64,000 nucleotides of DNA from positions 1 through 64,000 of the forward strand of contig CAYGPJ010000014.1 in assembly GCA_964351865.1 (NCBI GenBank). Reading direction: 5' to 3'. Both the position numbers and the translations under genes were made by a program. Shown here one piece after another: positions 34,751 through 43,560 of the stretch (positions are counted from its first letter, which is position 1; each line of letters opens with the position of its first letter). The stretch comes from JBCDJI01 sp964351865. GTDB taxonomy: Bacteria > Verrucomicrobiota > Verrucomicrobiia > Methylacidiphilales > JBCBYL01. Below the pieces are notes generated by a model, which was not told the origin of the DNA, did not search any database, and saw only the letters and a program-made list of their open reading frames with translations.

Positions 34751-35851
34751 ATGAGTGAGATTTTGTTACAGCTAGATGATAAGCACAAAAAGCCATCACT
34801 GGAGGCAGTGATAGAAGAGTATTCGTTTCGATATGGGGCGAGTTACGACTCGTATCTAATCAACGACGGGAATCGTGAAATTTTTCAGGCAACTCAGAAG
34901 TTGGGATTATTGGGTTATATCAGGGATAAAAAGTATATACATGTCATCGGAGGGCTACTGGCGCGAGACTCCACAGCTAAAAAGAACCTGCTATCCGAAT
35001 TTATTCAGGCGACTCAGGAGTGGGGTGTTAGAACGGTTCTGTTTCATAATATTTTAGAAGAAGATCTGCATTTATTTGAAACATTTGGAGTAGAAGCGAC
35101 CAAGTGTGGAGAGGAGGCAGTCATAGATTTGACACTCACTGATTGGATGGGCAAAAAATACGAGTGGGTTCGCCGTCAGGAAAGCTTTTGCAGGAGAAAG
35201 GGGCTAACAGCTGAAGAGGTTTCTATCGACCCATCCAGCCGGGCGATAGATCCGGAGTTGGCTCGGGAGTTAGAATGGATCAGTGCAGCCCATGTGCGGC
35301 GGACCATGGCGGGAACGGAATTTAGTTACTTTGCGGGACGGTTGTTGCTGGATGACTTGAAACGCCAGCGGATTTTCATCGCAAAATCTCAATCGAGGAT
35401 TGAAGCCTTTATCGTCTGTAATCCGGGAGAGGCGGGACAGTTTTACGCGATCGAGATGTATCGCTACCGGCAAGATGCGCCCCGGGGAGCCATGCCGTTT
35501 CTGTGGATGCACGCGCTGCGAGAAATGAAGTCGGAAGGCATTGCTCGTGCCAGTTTGTGTATGATGCCGTTTTATAATTGTGAACAGAAGCACCCACTCG
35601 ATAACGCGTTTTTAAGATACTGCAATCACTTCTGGTTTCAGCACCTCAACTGGCTGTTCAATGCCAAGGGACTCCACTTGTTTAAGAGTCGCTTCCGCCA
35701 CCGTGGAAGATCTATGTTCACCGTGTGTTATCCCAAAACCAGTATCGGTGGCTTGTGGTCAGCCTTCCTGTTGTGGGAATTGTCCTCGGTGCTCACTCCG
35801 GCAGCACTGCTTAAGCGGTGCATGCGTAACGTCTCGGCCTCTCGATTTTAA
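34751..35851 (+). CDS. DUF2156 (LPG-synthase C-terminal-like) protein
   Basis: 366 residues in a double GNAT-like fold similar to the catalytic half of MprF-type lysyl-phosphatidylglycerol synthases and other DUF2156 proteins. Matching stretches: FRYGASYDSYLINDG, GYIRDKKYIHVIGGLLA, VRRQESFCRRKGL, FIVCNPGEAGQFYAIEMYRY and LHLFKSRFRHRGRSMFTVCY. No transmembrane flippase part. It may transfer an aminoacyl or acyl group to a lipid; donor and acceptor are unknown. Confidence 0.75.
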   Translation: MSEILLQLDDKHKKPSLEAVIEEYSFRYGASYDSYLINDGNREIFQATQKLGLLGYIRDKKYIHVIGGLLARDSTAKKNLLSEFIQATQEWGVRTVLFHNILEEDLHLFETFGVEATKCGEEAVIDLTLTDWMGKKYEWVRRQESFCRRKGLTAEEVSIDPSSRAIDPELARELEWISAAHVRRTMAGTEFSYFAGRLLLDDLKRQRIFIAKSQSRIEAFIVCNPGEAGQFYAIEMYRYRQDAPRGAMPFLWMHALREMKSEGIARASLCMMPFYNCEQKHPLDNAFLRYCNHFWFQHLNWLFNAKGLHLFKSRFRHRGRSMFTVCYPKTSIGGLWSAFLLWELSSVLTPAALLKRCMRNVSASRF

Positions 35852-35853
35852 AT

Positions 35854-36315
35854 CTACTCGACCCGTAATATCTTTGCTTTTGGAGAAGAGATCTGAGCGC
35901 CAGATTTTAATCCGACGAGCAGGGAACCCAGTGGAGAGTCGAGACTCAGCACCGTGACTTCGGTGTCCTCTACAGTGACCTCCAACCCGCCAGCAACGGG
36001 AGCCAGTAAGAACCAGGCGCTCTCGGTGGCAAACTCGACCTGCACCAGCGCAGAGATATCGATCGGGGTAGTGGAGTCAAAGGCTTCTATCCGCATATTC
36101 TGGAATACGGACAAGTCAGCAATTGCTGCCTGTGCCTGTCGGGCAAAGCCGTCCGCCAGATAGTTTTCTTCGGTCGATCGGGTATCGTATTTCCCTTAAG
36201 ACTGGCTTTGGTCATCATTCCCTGCGGAGCGAGTTTTGCGGGAGGACTCTTGTAGCGTTTCTATGTTTTTGCGTAATTCGACCGAGATGGTTTGGATGAG
36301 CTTAGTCTTGTTCAT
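35854..36315 (-). pseudogene. GreA/GreB-like elongation factor gene with an in-frame stop
   Basis: The frame runs from ATG 36315 (MNKTKLIQTISVELRKNIET) to 35854 without shift: 154 codons. Both halves fit the Gre-like family: an N-terminal coiled coil before GKYDTRSTEENYLADGFARQ, and a C-terminal FKBP-like part with SPLGSLLVGLKSGAQI. A TAA at 36196-36198 (codon after QSQS) interrupts it exactly before GKYDT. The 3' part could be translated alone from ATG 36114. Probably a fresh pseudogene or a sequencing error. Confidence 0.75.
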
Positions 36316-36474
36316 GTATCAGGAAAAATATGTTAGGAATTCTGAAAGAATATTCAGATCCTTGTTGGGTTTCAGCGTTTTCATTTGGCGTGGTAGCTTA
36401 GCGAGAATGCGCATGACGTGGCGGGCGCAGAAAGCGGGGCGGCCATGAAGAACGAATCTAACATCAACTGATTA

Positions 36475-37968
36475 TTAGTCGGTTATTTTACTTTCAAAAC
36501 TCAAGGGGCCGGGATGATTGATGGATGAGGCGTTGGTGGCGTCGCCGGGCATTTCTAAATGCACGGAATCCGAATAACTGCTGGTACCGTTCGGGATCAC
36601 TTTACCGTTGATGATGCGTGCCGGTTCATGTCGGTGGGGAGTTGGGTTCTCAGGAATCGTATCGCCGGTTTGTTGCGTCCACCGCGCGATGAGTTGTCGC
36701 CCGAGCTCCAGATAATTTTTAGAATCGGGATCATCCGCGAGATTGGTGAGTTGGTGGGGATCGGTGCTGAGTCGGAACAGCTCCTCACTCGGCCCGGGGT
36801 CGACGAATAGCTGTTGTTGGGTCGGAGTGGTTTTGCCTGCCACGTGGGCCTGCCACAGTTCTTTTCCAGCTGGAAAGTGAGGCTCAGATTCGAGCGCCCC
36901 GTTCGGTTGCTCCGGGGTATTATTTTTAATGTAGGTGAAGTCGCCAAAACGCACCATCCGCGAGTGATCGGAATAAACGTGCCAGTTCTGTTCCGCAAAG
37001 GCCAATTCACGCACGACGGCTGTCGGATCTTTGAGGATCGGCACAAAACTCTGGCCCTGGACGAATTCAGGCTGCTCCAATCCTGCCAGCTCCAGACAGG
37101 TAGCACTCAGGTCGATTGAGCTGATCAAACTTTTCGTTACGGATGCGCTTCGAATCAACTGGGGGTAATGGACGACCCAAGGCGTTTTGATACCACTGTC
37201 GTAGAGGCGGGATTTGTCACGGGGAAAAGGTCTGCCATTATCGGAAGCGACCACAATCAGCGTGTTCTCCAGAATTCCTTGTCGCTCTAATTCTGCCACG
37301 ACGGCACCGATGTAGTAATCGAAACGACTGACTTCATGATAGTAGTGAGCCAGGTCTTCGCGTGTGATTTTGGTATCCGCCATATAAGGTGGAACGATGA
37401 TGTCATCAGTGTTGTATACGGGAGCGTGTTCGGTCTGCTGCCAACCCCGATGAGCATCTCTGGAGGCGAGCCAGAAAAAGAAGGGTTGATCCAGCGGGCG
37501 GTTCCGCACGTGAGCGACCCAATCGTCAGATCCACCGGATCCGCCGCCTTTGGTGATTTGGTTGAAAGCGCGATCCGGATTTTTGAACATATGGTTCTTG
37601 CCGGAGAGCACGGTGAAATAGCCGGCGTCTTTTAAGAGTTCAGGAAAACGGATTTGAGATTCCGGCAGCAGGGCATGGAGTTCCGGTGCGCCGGTATTGT
37701 GAGGATAGCGGCCGGTTATGATACTGCATCGGCTCGGACTGCAGCTGCTGGTGGTCAGATAGGCATTGTCAAATCGCATACCATGTAACGCCAATCTATC
37801 GATATGTGGGGTTTGGATAATGGGGTGTCCGTAACAACCAATATCCTCCTGGGAGATATCGTCTGAGATGAAAAATATAATGTTCGGGGGTGGGGTTTCC
37901 GGTGGGGTAACAGACTTACTACAACCAATCAGCAGCAGGATTAAAAGATAAGGTGTTGCCGACTTCAT
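36475..37968 (-). CDS. Sulfatase (S1 family, heparan N-sulfatase-like), lipoprotein
   Basis: 497 residues. A lipoprotein signal (YLLILLLIGC, C16) is followed by metal-binding FFISDDISQEDIGCYG (D36, D37) and the sulfatase signature SSCSPSRCSIITGRYPHNTG, in which C76 becomes formylglycine. Later SRDAHRGW, VASDNGRPFPRDKSRLYDSG and TDPHQLTNLADDP fit. It removes sulfate from polysaccharides in the periplasm or at the cell surface and needs a formylglycine-generating enzyme or anSME encoded elsewhere. No gene partner is close, but it matches the polysaccharide-degrading theme of the window. Confidence 0.92.
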   Translation of the reverse strand: MKSATPYLLILLLIGCSKSVTPPETPPPNIIFFISDDISQEDIGCYGHPIIQTPHIDRLALHGMRFDNAYLTTSSCSPSRCSIITGRYPHNTGAPELHALLPESQIRFPELLKDAGYFTVLSGKNHMFKNPDRAFNQITKGGGSGGSDDWVAHVRNRPLDQPFFFWLASRDAHRGWQQTEHAPVYNTDDIIVPPYMADTKITREDLAHYYHEVSRFDYYIGAVVAELERQGILENTLIVVASDNGRPFPRDKSRLYDSGIKTPWVVHYPQLIRSASVTKSLISSIDLSATCLELAGLEQPEFVQGQSFVPILKDPTAVVRELAFAEQNWHVYSDHSRMVRFGDFTYIKNNTPEQPNGALESEPHFPAGKELWQAHVAGKTTPTQQQLFVDPGPSEELFRLSTDPHQLTNLADDPDSKNYLELGRQLIARWTQQTGDTIPENPTPHRHEPARIINGKVIPNGTSSYSDSVHLEMPGDATNASSINHPGPLSFESKITD

Positions 37969-38119
37969 AGCGAAGCAGCCTCAACTTCCAGTGCATCCTT
38001 GTCAATGGTTAATTTTCAATAAACCGTTTTGCTTGCAGCGTATTCATGTGGCGTAGGCGCTCGCGGTGGTGTTTTGGTATATGGGCAAAAGAAAATAAGA
38101 TGATACGATTAATGATCGC

Positions 38120-38408
38120 ATGAGTATATTTTGGCCTTCAGTGAGCAAACGGGAATCCATTTGTTATGTGCATATGGTGCTGGCATTTACTCCATTAGCA
38201 TTCACGCCATTATGGCTTTATCTGCTGGGAGAGGGATGGGTGAAATTTGGGGGAGGATGTAAGGATGTGGTTCTGATCTTGCCGTATATGATCTGGGCTT
38301 TGTTTTTTGGATTTTCATCCATGGCGCTGATACTCAAGCGCTGGCCGTTGCGCGCGTGGTTGATAGTTGCCAACGTGATTGCAATAGCCTCAGTGTTGGT
38401 GCCCGGAA
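38120..38408 (+). pseudogene. Membrane protein fragment, cut by the 185-bp element
   Basis: About 96 residues with three hydrophobic helices (VLAFTPLAFTPLWLYLLGEG; VLILPYMIWALFFGFSSMAL; AWLIVANVIAIASVLV) then the element. The frame continues for 14 more codons inside the element, which are not native. Family not recognised, and the full length is unknown, so it may have lost little. Confidence 0.5.
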
Positions 38409-38593
38409 AAAGGGGTCAGGTGACGATATTGACAGTTTCAAACCATTGAAGTCGTCTAATTCGTTGACTGCCATTCGAGTCAATCCCGATCCCGACTGGG
38501 TCCGGTGATCTATATTCAATCTGCGGTTGGCTCGGCATAAGTCATATTCAAACTAAGATGCAAATTCTGTCAAGATCGTCACCTGACCCCTTT
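38409..38593 (+). mobile_element. 185-bp TIR element, copy D
   Basis: Appears identical to copies A and C. The right junction is complex: an extra 21-base partial right end (GATCGTCACCTGACCCCTTT) follows at 38601-38621 before the transposase fragment. Confidence 0.88.
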
Positions 38594-38621
38594 CTCCAAA
38601 GATCGTCACCTGACCCCTTTC
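38594..38621 (+). repeat. Partial second right end of the element
   Basis: CTCCAAA then GATCGTCACCTGACCCCTTT, a copy of the last 21 bases of the 185-bp element, abutting the transposase fragment. It suggests two successive events here. Confidence 0.8.
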
Positions 38622-39218
38622 TCGACCCATCTGTATCTTGAAACGCCGCAGGGTAATCTCAGCCAAGCGATGAGCTGGCTGCAGACAACGTTCACCATCC
38701 GTTACAATCGAAAGAAAAAGCGTGTAGGTCATTTGTTTCAAGGACGCTACAAGGCTCAATTGGTCGAGGACGATCACTACGGGCAGGAATTGATCGAATA
38801 CATTCATTTGAATCCAATTCGCAAACGAAAGAACGGTCGGGTGATTCAGTTCGGCGACTGGGAGCAATTGATAAACTACCCATGGAGCAGTCATTTCCAG
38901 TATAGTCGTAGCGAGGAAGATTCACGAGTGCCCGTGAACGTTAAATATTTAAAGTTCTGGGGAAAAGATGAAACAACCGGACGTGCGGCATACCGCAAAA
39001 GCTTGAGGAAGCTGGTGACCAATGACGTTCCAGTGGATCCATTTACTGAAATTCAGGAAAGTCTGGCGATGGGGAGTAAAGATTTCCTCAAGAAAGCAAA
39101 AGAGATGGTGGCCGCCAAATCAGGCAAAACCGAAAAAAAGAAAAAGAAGCGCTGGCAGGCGGTAGATCGTGAAGCGGAAATTAGAAAACGACTCAATAAA
39201 GAACGGATAAACGGGTGA
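38622..39218 (+). pseudogene. REP-associated tyrosine transposase (RAYT), N-terminally truncated
   Basis: Readable from THLYLETPQGNLSQAMSWLQ onward, with FLQGRYKA-type HLFQGRYKAQLVEDD, catalytic-tyrosine region EYIHLNPIRKR and YPWSSHFQYSR, then a lysine-rich tail. RAYTs are Y1-type IS200/IS605 relatives that mobilise REP sequences. The N-terminal third is missing: the cut falls inside the HUH metal motif (only the second histidine remains), so the protein is inactive. ATG 38670 allows a shorter product. The gene is joined to the second right end of the 185-bp element. Confidence 0.85.
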
Positions 39219-39505
39219 TGATCTGGGCATTGGTTAGCCTGGCAGGAGTTTCAGGGGTGAAGTTGGCAAGTGAATTTGGGTATGGGGACGGCAGTGGAAT
39301 TTACCGTGTGGTGCAGCGATTGAATAAAAAGGCCCAGCACGATGAAGTGCTGTATAAGAAGTTGGAAGCGCTGAAAAATCAGTCAAGAGTCAAGCCACGA
39401 CCCCGAAGAAGAGTCAAGCCACGACCCCGAAGAGACCCCGAAGAGAGGTGTAAGAGTCAAGCCACGACCCCGAAGAGGTGTAAAGGTATAAAAGTGGTAA
39501 GGTAG
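39218..39505 (+). CDS. Small helix-turn-helix protein overlapping the RAYT stop
   Basis: About 95 residues. ATG 39218 overlaps the transposase stop (TGATG). The N-terminal 60 residues (LVSLAGVSGVKLASEFGYGD, GSGIYRVVQRLNKKAQHD) look like a helix-turn-helix domain of the kind seen at the C-terminus of some RAYTs. It may be the last RAYT domain split off by a frameshift, or a coupled gene. The final 40 residues are encoded by REP repeats (RVKPRPRR repeated) and are probably not native. Confidence 0.5.
   Translation: MIWALVSLAGVSGVKLASEFGYGDGSGIYRVVQRLNKKAQHDEVLYKKLEALKNQSRVKPRPRRRVKPRPRRDPEERCKSQATTPKRCKGIKVVR
39383..39476 (+). repeat. Tandem REP copies at the end of the RAYT locus
   Basis: AGAGTCAAGCCACGACCCCG followed by AAG occurs three times (about 39385, 39409, 39453) with partial units between. 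Nearly the same motif (with CCTCGACCCC) is at 11036, 12917 and 41086 and forms the arms of the hairpin at 9843. REPs next to their RAYT gene are a known arrangement. Confidence 0.8.
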
Positions 39506-39550
39506 GAAAGTGGCAGCTCAATGCTAGCTCTCCCGTCATTTACCAATCAG

Positions 39551-40279
39551 CTACTTAGACGTAATCTCCTGAAGCCAGGCGATGAATTTTTCGGGTTGGC
39601 TCTTATGTCCACCTCCCGGAATTTCTTCGGTTTTGAGTTCCTTGGCTTTGAAGTCTTCTTCCAGATATTTGGCCAGGGCCGGATTCTGTTTCCCTGTCAG
39701 CGGGGCATCGTTGTCGCTCCAGAACATGTAGATGGGCTGCCGTTTCCAGCGGCTGGCAAGATCGACGCGCTCCGGGCAATTAGCGCTGCGGTAACACATG
39801 GCGGTGAAAACCTTATCATATTCCTCAGCTATGATCATCCATCCGGCATAACCTCCTCCACTATGGGCAGTGTACACCACCCAGTCCTCATCGTATTCCA
39901 GACTGTCCGTCACTCGCTCGATAACTTCCTCGAGGTAATCGACATCCTCAGGAATGTGTTTGGAGTGTCGGGAAGAGCGCAAATCAAGGGTAACGGCAAT
40001 GAAAGGAAATTTCTCAGCACGGTCTTTCCACTGATTCATTTCTTTAGTGGCGGATCCCCCATTGGGATGGCCGAAGAAAACCAGTGGTAGGGGACCTTCT
40101 TTACCGTAGGCGGTGGGGAGGTAGACAGAAAACTGGTTGTCTTCTGTTCGAGCTTCCACCGTATACGTCTCCAGTCCTGGCTCAGTCTGCAGTTTATCAG
40201 CTGCATGCACGCCTGTGGTAATCATCAGGAGTGCAGTAATCCATGTGGTCCATTGACGGCTAGTGGAGTGATAATACAT
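39551..40279 (-). CDS. Secreted alpha/beta-hydrolase (esterase-like)
   Basis: 242 residues with a signal peptide (ITALLMITTGVHA). Typical of secreted esterases of the dienelactone/polyhydroxybutyrate type: LPLVFFGHPNGGSA (oxyanion region), nucleophile in YTAHSGGGYAGW, aspartate in WSDNDAPLTG, histidine in PGGGHKSQ. The substrate may be an acetylated or feruloylated carbohydrate. A stand-alone gene. Confidence 0.8.
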   Translation of the reverse strand: MYYHSTSRQWTTWITALLMITTGVHAADKLQTEPGLETYTVEARTEDNQFSVYLPTAYGKEGPLPLVFFGHPNGGSATKEMNQWKDRAEKFPFIAVTLDLRSSRHSKHIPEDVDYLEEVIERVTDSLEYDEDWVVYTAHSGGGYAGWMIIAEEYDKVFTAMCYRSANCPERVDLASRWKRQPIYMFWSDNDAPLTGKQNPALAKYLEEDFKAKELKTEEIPGGGHKSQPEKFIAWLQEITSK

Positions 40280-40362
40280 GCGGAATCTTTAACTAGAGAG
40301 CTGAGGTTGTAAATAGAAGAAAAATTGAGATCACGAAGTGCCAATATAACCGCATTGACAAT

Positions 40363-40384
40363 ATGTCTCTATTAATATAGACAT
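40363..40384. promoter_or_regulatory. Palindrome upstream of the toxin-antitoxin pair
   Basis: ATGTCTCTATTAATATAGAC followed by AT is symmetric except for one pair. It ends five bases before the GTG of the antitoxin gene, the position expected for an autoregulatory operator. Confidence 0.55.
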
Positions 40385-40389
40385 AAATA

Positions 40390-40629
40390 GTGAAAGCGAA
40401 GATTGTGGATCTGCGATACCGCACCAAAGATGTTCTCGCTTCCCTGGAGCGTGGCGAGTCGGTGGAAATTACCAGTCACGGTAAATTGAAGGGGGTTATT
40501 GAGCCGGTCAAATCATCGGACAGTAAGAAATCCATGCGCGTGCAGGAGCATCCGATGTTTGGCAGCGTGCCAGATAAGAAGAGTGTGGATGAGATAATTG
40601 ATGCGCTGCGTGGTGCTCGTTATTCCTGA
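40390..40629 (+). CDS. Antitoxin, Phd/YefM (VapB) type
   Basis: 79 residues from a GTG start. The N-terminal DNA-binding part (VDLRYRTKDVLASLERGESV, ITSHGKLKGVIEP) fits the Phd/YefM-like antitoxin fold, and the acidic/helical C-terminus (SVDEIIDALRGARYS) should wrap the toxin. The toxin gene follows after two bases. Likely autoregulated through the palindrome at 40363. Confidence 0.82.
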   Translation: MKAKIVDLRYRTKDVLASLERGESVEITSHGKLKGVIEPVKSSDSKKSMRVQEHPMFGSVPDKKSVDEIIDALRGARYS

Positions 40630-40631
40630 CT

Positions 40632-41012
40632 ATGCTGTTTGATACAGACATCCTGACTTGGGTGCAGCGTGGTAGCGAGAAAGCCGCCAATGTGATCAAT
40701 CGATCCGAAAAGCGGACCATTTCTCTGGTCAGCTATCTGGAATTCATTCAGGGGGCACGGGATCAGAAACACCTGAAGTTGAATCGGGATTTTCTAAAGA
40801 CACTTGAATTCTCAGTCGTGCCACTCGATGAACAGATTGGCCATCGCGCTGCTATTTACATCGAATCGTATGGGCTGTCCCACCACACGCGCATGGCAGA
40901 TGCCCTGATAGCAGCGACCGCAGTCGAATCCGGCTTAACCCTCTGCACGGCCAATGCGAAGCATTACCGGCAAATACCAGAGTTAGAGCTGAAGGTTTTG
41001 AAATTAGGGTAG
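40632..41012 (+). CDS. VapC-type PIN-domain ribonuclease toxin
   Basis: 126 residues. All four acidic PIN residues are visible: D4/D6 in MLFDTDILTW, E37 in SYLEFIQGA, D90 in RMADALIAATA, and a late polar residue near TANAKHY. VapC enzymes cut tRNA or rRNA when freed from the antitoxin. Intact pair with the upstream gene, in contrast to the broken ParE-type locus at 12973/17322. Confidence 0.9.
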   Translation: MLFDTDILTWVQRGSEKAANVINRSEKRTISLVSYLEFIQGARDQKHLKLNRDFLKTLEFSVVPLDEQIGHRAAIYIESYGLSHHTRMADALIAATAVESGLTLCTANAKHYRQIPELELKVLKLG

Positions 41013-41085
41013 GTTATTTTACAGGGGAAAAGAAATAGGGGTGGAACAAAAATAGGTCTGTCCACTAAGTTTCTCAAATGCGTCA

Positions 41086-41104
41086 AGAGTCAAGCCTCGA
41101 CCCC
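41086..41104. repeat. REP copy, GTCAAGCCTCGACCCC type
   Basis: AGAGTCAAGCCTCGACCCC between the toxin gene and the minus-strand hypothetical gene. Same family as 9843, 11036 and 39383. Confidence 0.75.
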
Positions 41105-41300
41105 GTTGATAAGAGATACAAGATTAGTTTCAAAACAGGGTTCTGACATGAATGGCATTCTATACACTTCCGGAACTGTCATACGGAATCGATTTGGTTC
41201 AGCAAATTCTATGAATTTGAGTGAAAATGAACGACGAAATGCAATTTCATCCTACAGAGCTGACGCCAGTGGCGATCGTTACCTATCAGGGAAACCGCTT

Positions 41301-42257
41301 CTATTCAAAAGAGATAAATTGATCAAGTAAGGGGCTTTTGCGGATGCGCTGGATTCTATGAGTATAGCGATCCACTTTCTCACGCTGAATTTCCAGCAGT
41401 CCCCATTCTTCCAGGGGCTCCAACACATAAATGTTTAACAATTTGTCAGGGGTAAAATAGGTTACCCCGGATAGGTCGGATTCAAGTTGGGCCAGTGCCA
41501 TGGGATGCAGTAATTGTTGGCATAGTTGGTCGGCCTCGATCCATGTTGCACCTCGATCCTGCAGCGGCTTGAGTGCGTATGGAACTTCGTATTGCAGCCA
41601 GTCCAATTCAGGACGCAATCGAGTGCGGTAACCGATGTTGAATTTAGTGAAATAGGTCAGGAATAGTTGTCGGTAGAGTTTTCCGGCGGATTCTTCCTTG
41701 AGGAGGGGTAGTGACTTTTTACGGACCGAGTAGTGTCCTTTGCTGATGCCGATCAACCCGCTGAGTTTGCAGATGATGCGGGCAATATGCAGGGGAAACA
41801 CATCTTCTTCGTTGAGGACCTTATGGTACGAAAGAACTTGTTCCTTGGTTTTTGTATCGAAAAAGACATCGACCATCTCGGTGACGAATCCCCGAGTGAA
41901 GTTGCCTTTGGGAGTCGATTTGACCCGTCCTGTTTCATGCAGGGCTAGTAGAAATTGGCGAATGCGGATGAAACTTTTGGAACCGCTCAGTTCATCGATG
42001 GTCAGTTGATCTGAGAATTGAAGGGGGCTTTCCGGACTTCCCATGGGGTGATTGTATAAGGTGTGTAGCATCTTGGGACTGAACCCGCCCATCGTTGCCT
42101 GGGAAGTGTTATTGTAATCCTGCACGATGGCATCCAGGGCTGCCTGAATGTCTTGTGGAGCCGAGGCTTCCTCCTGATCCAGCACCTGTTTCAGTTGTGC
42201 TCTCAATTCAGGAGGTAGACCACCTCCTTCGGCGGGGTTCGAATTAAATTGAATCAC
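41301..42257 (-). CDS. Hypothetical protein, possible winged-helix domains
   Basis: 318 residues, soluble, no signal peptide. Mostly helical with short strands. The part around 85-125 (FLLALHETGRVKSTPKGNFT) and the C-terminus (VLEPLEEWGLLEIQREKVDR) both look like winged-helix modules. Family not recognised. The N-terminus begins 58 bases from the divergent DUF2293 gene. Base use is ordinary, so probably a native gene. Confidence 0.65.
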   Translation of the reverse strand: MIQFNSNPAEGGGLPPELRAQLKQVLDQEEASAPQDIQAALDAIVQDYNNTSQATMGGFSPKMLHTLYNHPMGSPESPLQFSDQLTIDELSGSKSFIRIRQFLLALHETGRVKSTPKGNFTRGFVTEMVDVFFDTKTKEQVLSYHKVLNEEDVFPLHIARIICKLSGLIGISKGHYSVRKKSLPLLKEESAGKLYRQLFLTYFTKFNIGYRTRLRPELDWLQYEVPYALKPLQDRGATWIEADQLCQQLLHPMALAQLESDLSGVTYFTPDKLLNIYVLEPLEEWGLLEIQREKVDRYTHRIQRIRKSPLLDQFISFE

Positions 42258-42315
42258 GCCTTTGAGTGTACCAAAGAGGCTGGCCTTGGATCAAAGAATA
42301 TGAGAAATTTTTTGC

Positions 42316-42969
42316 ATGGATGACCTTAAAGTGTTCATCTCAAATCGTGACCCGAGCTGTGGGGAGTGCGGCAAAGTACTCGACCATCACCCGTGGATTA
42401 CCCTGCAAGGGGAGCAGGCTTTATGTCTGGAATGCGCGGATTTAGATCATCTGGTCTTTCTTCCGGCGGGCAATACCGCGTTGACACGTCGAGCTCGAAA
42501 ATACTCTACCCTGTGTGCAGTGGTTCTCAAGTGGAGTCGCGCCCGGAAACACTATGAGCGGCAGGGATTGCTTGTTGAGGAAGCCGCGCTGGATCAGGCG
42601 GAGCAGGAGTGCGCTGGTGATGAAGCAGAGCGCAGTGCTTTACGGGAAAAGGCAGCCGAGCGCCGGGAGGCGCTGGATCGTGAGTTTATTAAAGCGTTCG
42701 GTCAGACGATTCGTGAGCAATTCCCGGGTTGTCCGCCGGAGCGGGAATATGAAATTGCCCGCCACGCCTGCCAGAAATATTCCGGCAGAATTGGTCGTAG
42801 TTCTGCCGCCCGTGAATTGGACCCTCAGGCCGTGCGTCTGGCGGTGATCGCGCATATCCGCCATCAGGAGACGGAGTATGATGCGCTTCTTATGCGGGGA
42901 TTGGATCGTATGGAAGCGCGGGCACGGATTCAGGATGATCTGAATCAGGTAGTTCGGGATTGGGAATAA
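42316..42969 (+). CDS. DUF2293 domain protein
   Basis: 217 residues. The N-terminus has paired cysteines (CGECGK and CLECAD) suggesting a zinc-binding site. The C-terminal DUF2293 domain is clear: REQFPGCPPEREYEIARHAC, SGRIGRSSAAR, AVIAHIRHQETEYDALLMRG. Function unknown; the family is widespread and may bind nucleic acid. Divergent from the gene at 41301-42257. Confidence 0.82.
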   Translation: MDDLKVFISNRDPSCGECGKVLDHHPWITLQGEQALCLECADLDHLVFLPAGNTALTRRARKYSTLCAVVLKWSRARKHYERQGLLVEEAALDQAEQECAGDEAERSALREKAAERREALDREFIKAFGQTIREQFPGCPPEREYEIARHACQKYSGRIGRSSAARELDPQAVRLAVIAHIRHQETEYDALLMRGLDRMEARARIQDDLNQVVRDWE

Positions 42970-43545
42970 AGTCGATTGGACTTCAGGCAGAGGGGTAAGG
43001 AGTAAGGAGTAAGGATTAAGGATTGTGGATTGGGCGGGAGATAAATAATAAAGGAGCTGGTTCAACGGGATCAACTCTCGCGCGAAGGCTACTTCAAATG
43101 TTTTCGCGAGCGAGCGGCTCGATCCTCATCCATCAAAGAATATGATGGCGGTGTGACCTGCCAGGTGAATCCTAATGTTTATAAAGGGGGGGGTGCCTAA
43201 AGTTTTTGCAGGATGAGATGGGCTCCATTGTGAATCACAGCACAATGATTGCGTTGGGTCTGTATTCCGGCTTGGCTATTCGGTTGGTATGAAAAAATCA
43301 CCTCAAGGGCGATGCTGCTTCATGTTAACGGATCTGGGATCACCGGGTTAGGTGGGCGAGGCTCCCGCAAAAAATGTGACCATCAGACAAGTCAACTTAC
43401 TTCATGGCATGAGCTCGCCAGAACCGTCAGGTAGGTCGGCGGTTTGAACGCAACATAAAGAAGGTGTCTTTGGTGTATTTCGGGTCCGCAACACACCATT
43501 CATTTTAATTAATGATGTGAAATATTTGACAGGTAACGAATTGGC
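42970..43545. other. Non-coding gap with short tandem repeats
   Basis: A run of GTAAGGAGTAAGGA-like units lies at about 42995-43030, followed by single half-repeats (CAACGGGATCAACTCTCG near 43062). No gene, RNA or clear promoter is recognised. The end next to 43546 should hold the promoter of the fasciclin gene. Confidence 0.5.
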
Positions 43546-43560
43546 ATGACGTTTACCTGT

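Noticed and set aside
36196..36198. Programmed readthrough or selenocysteine at the stop in the GreA-like gene
   Set aside because: The codon is TAA, not TGA, and there is no known recoding context; mutation or error is simpler.
38553..38894. Minus-strand ORF over the RAYT fragment
   Set aside because: Starts and ends in repeat sequence and is antisense to conserved transposase motifs.
39383..39476. Short spaced repeats that might be a CRISPR array
   Set aside because: The spacing is irregular and too short, units are partial, there are no spacers or cas genes, and the motif is a dispersed REP.
41106..41330. 74-codon plus-strand ORF
   Set aside because: No ribosome site, overlaps the end of the minus-strand gene at 41301, and starts in repeat-rich sequence with no recognisable pattern.
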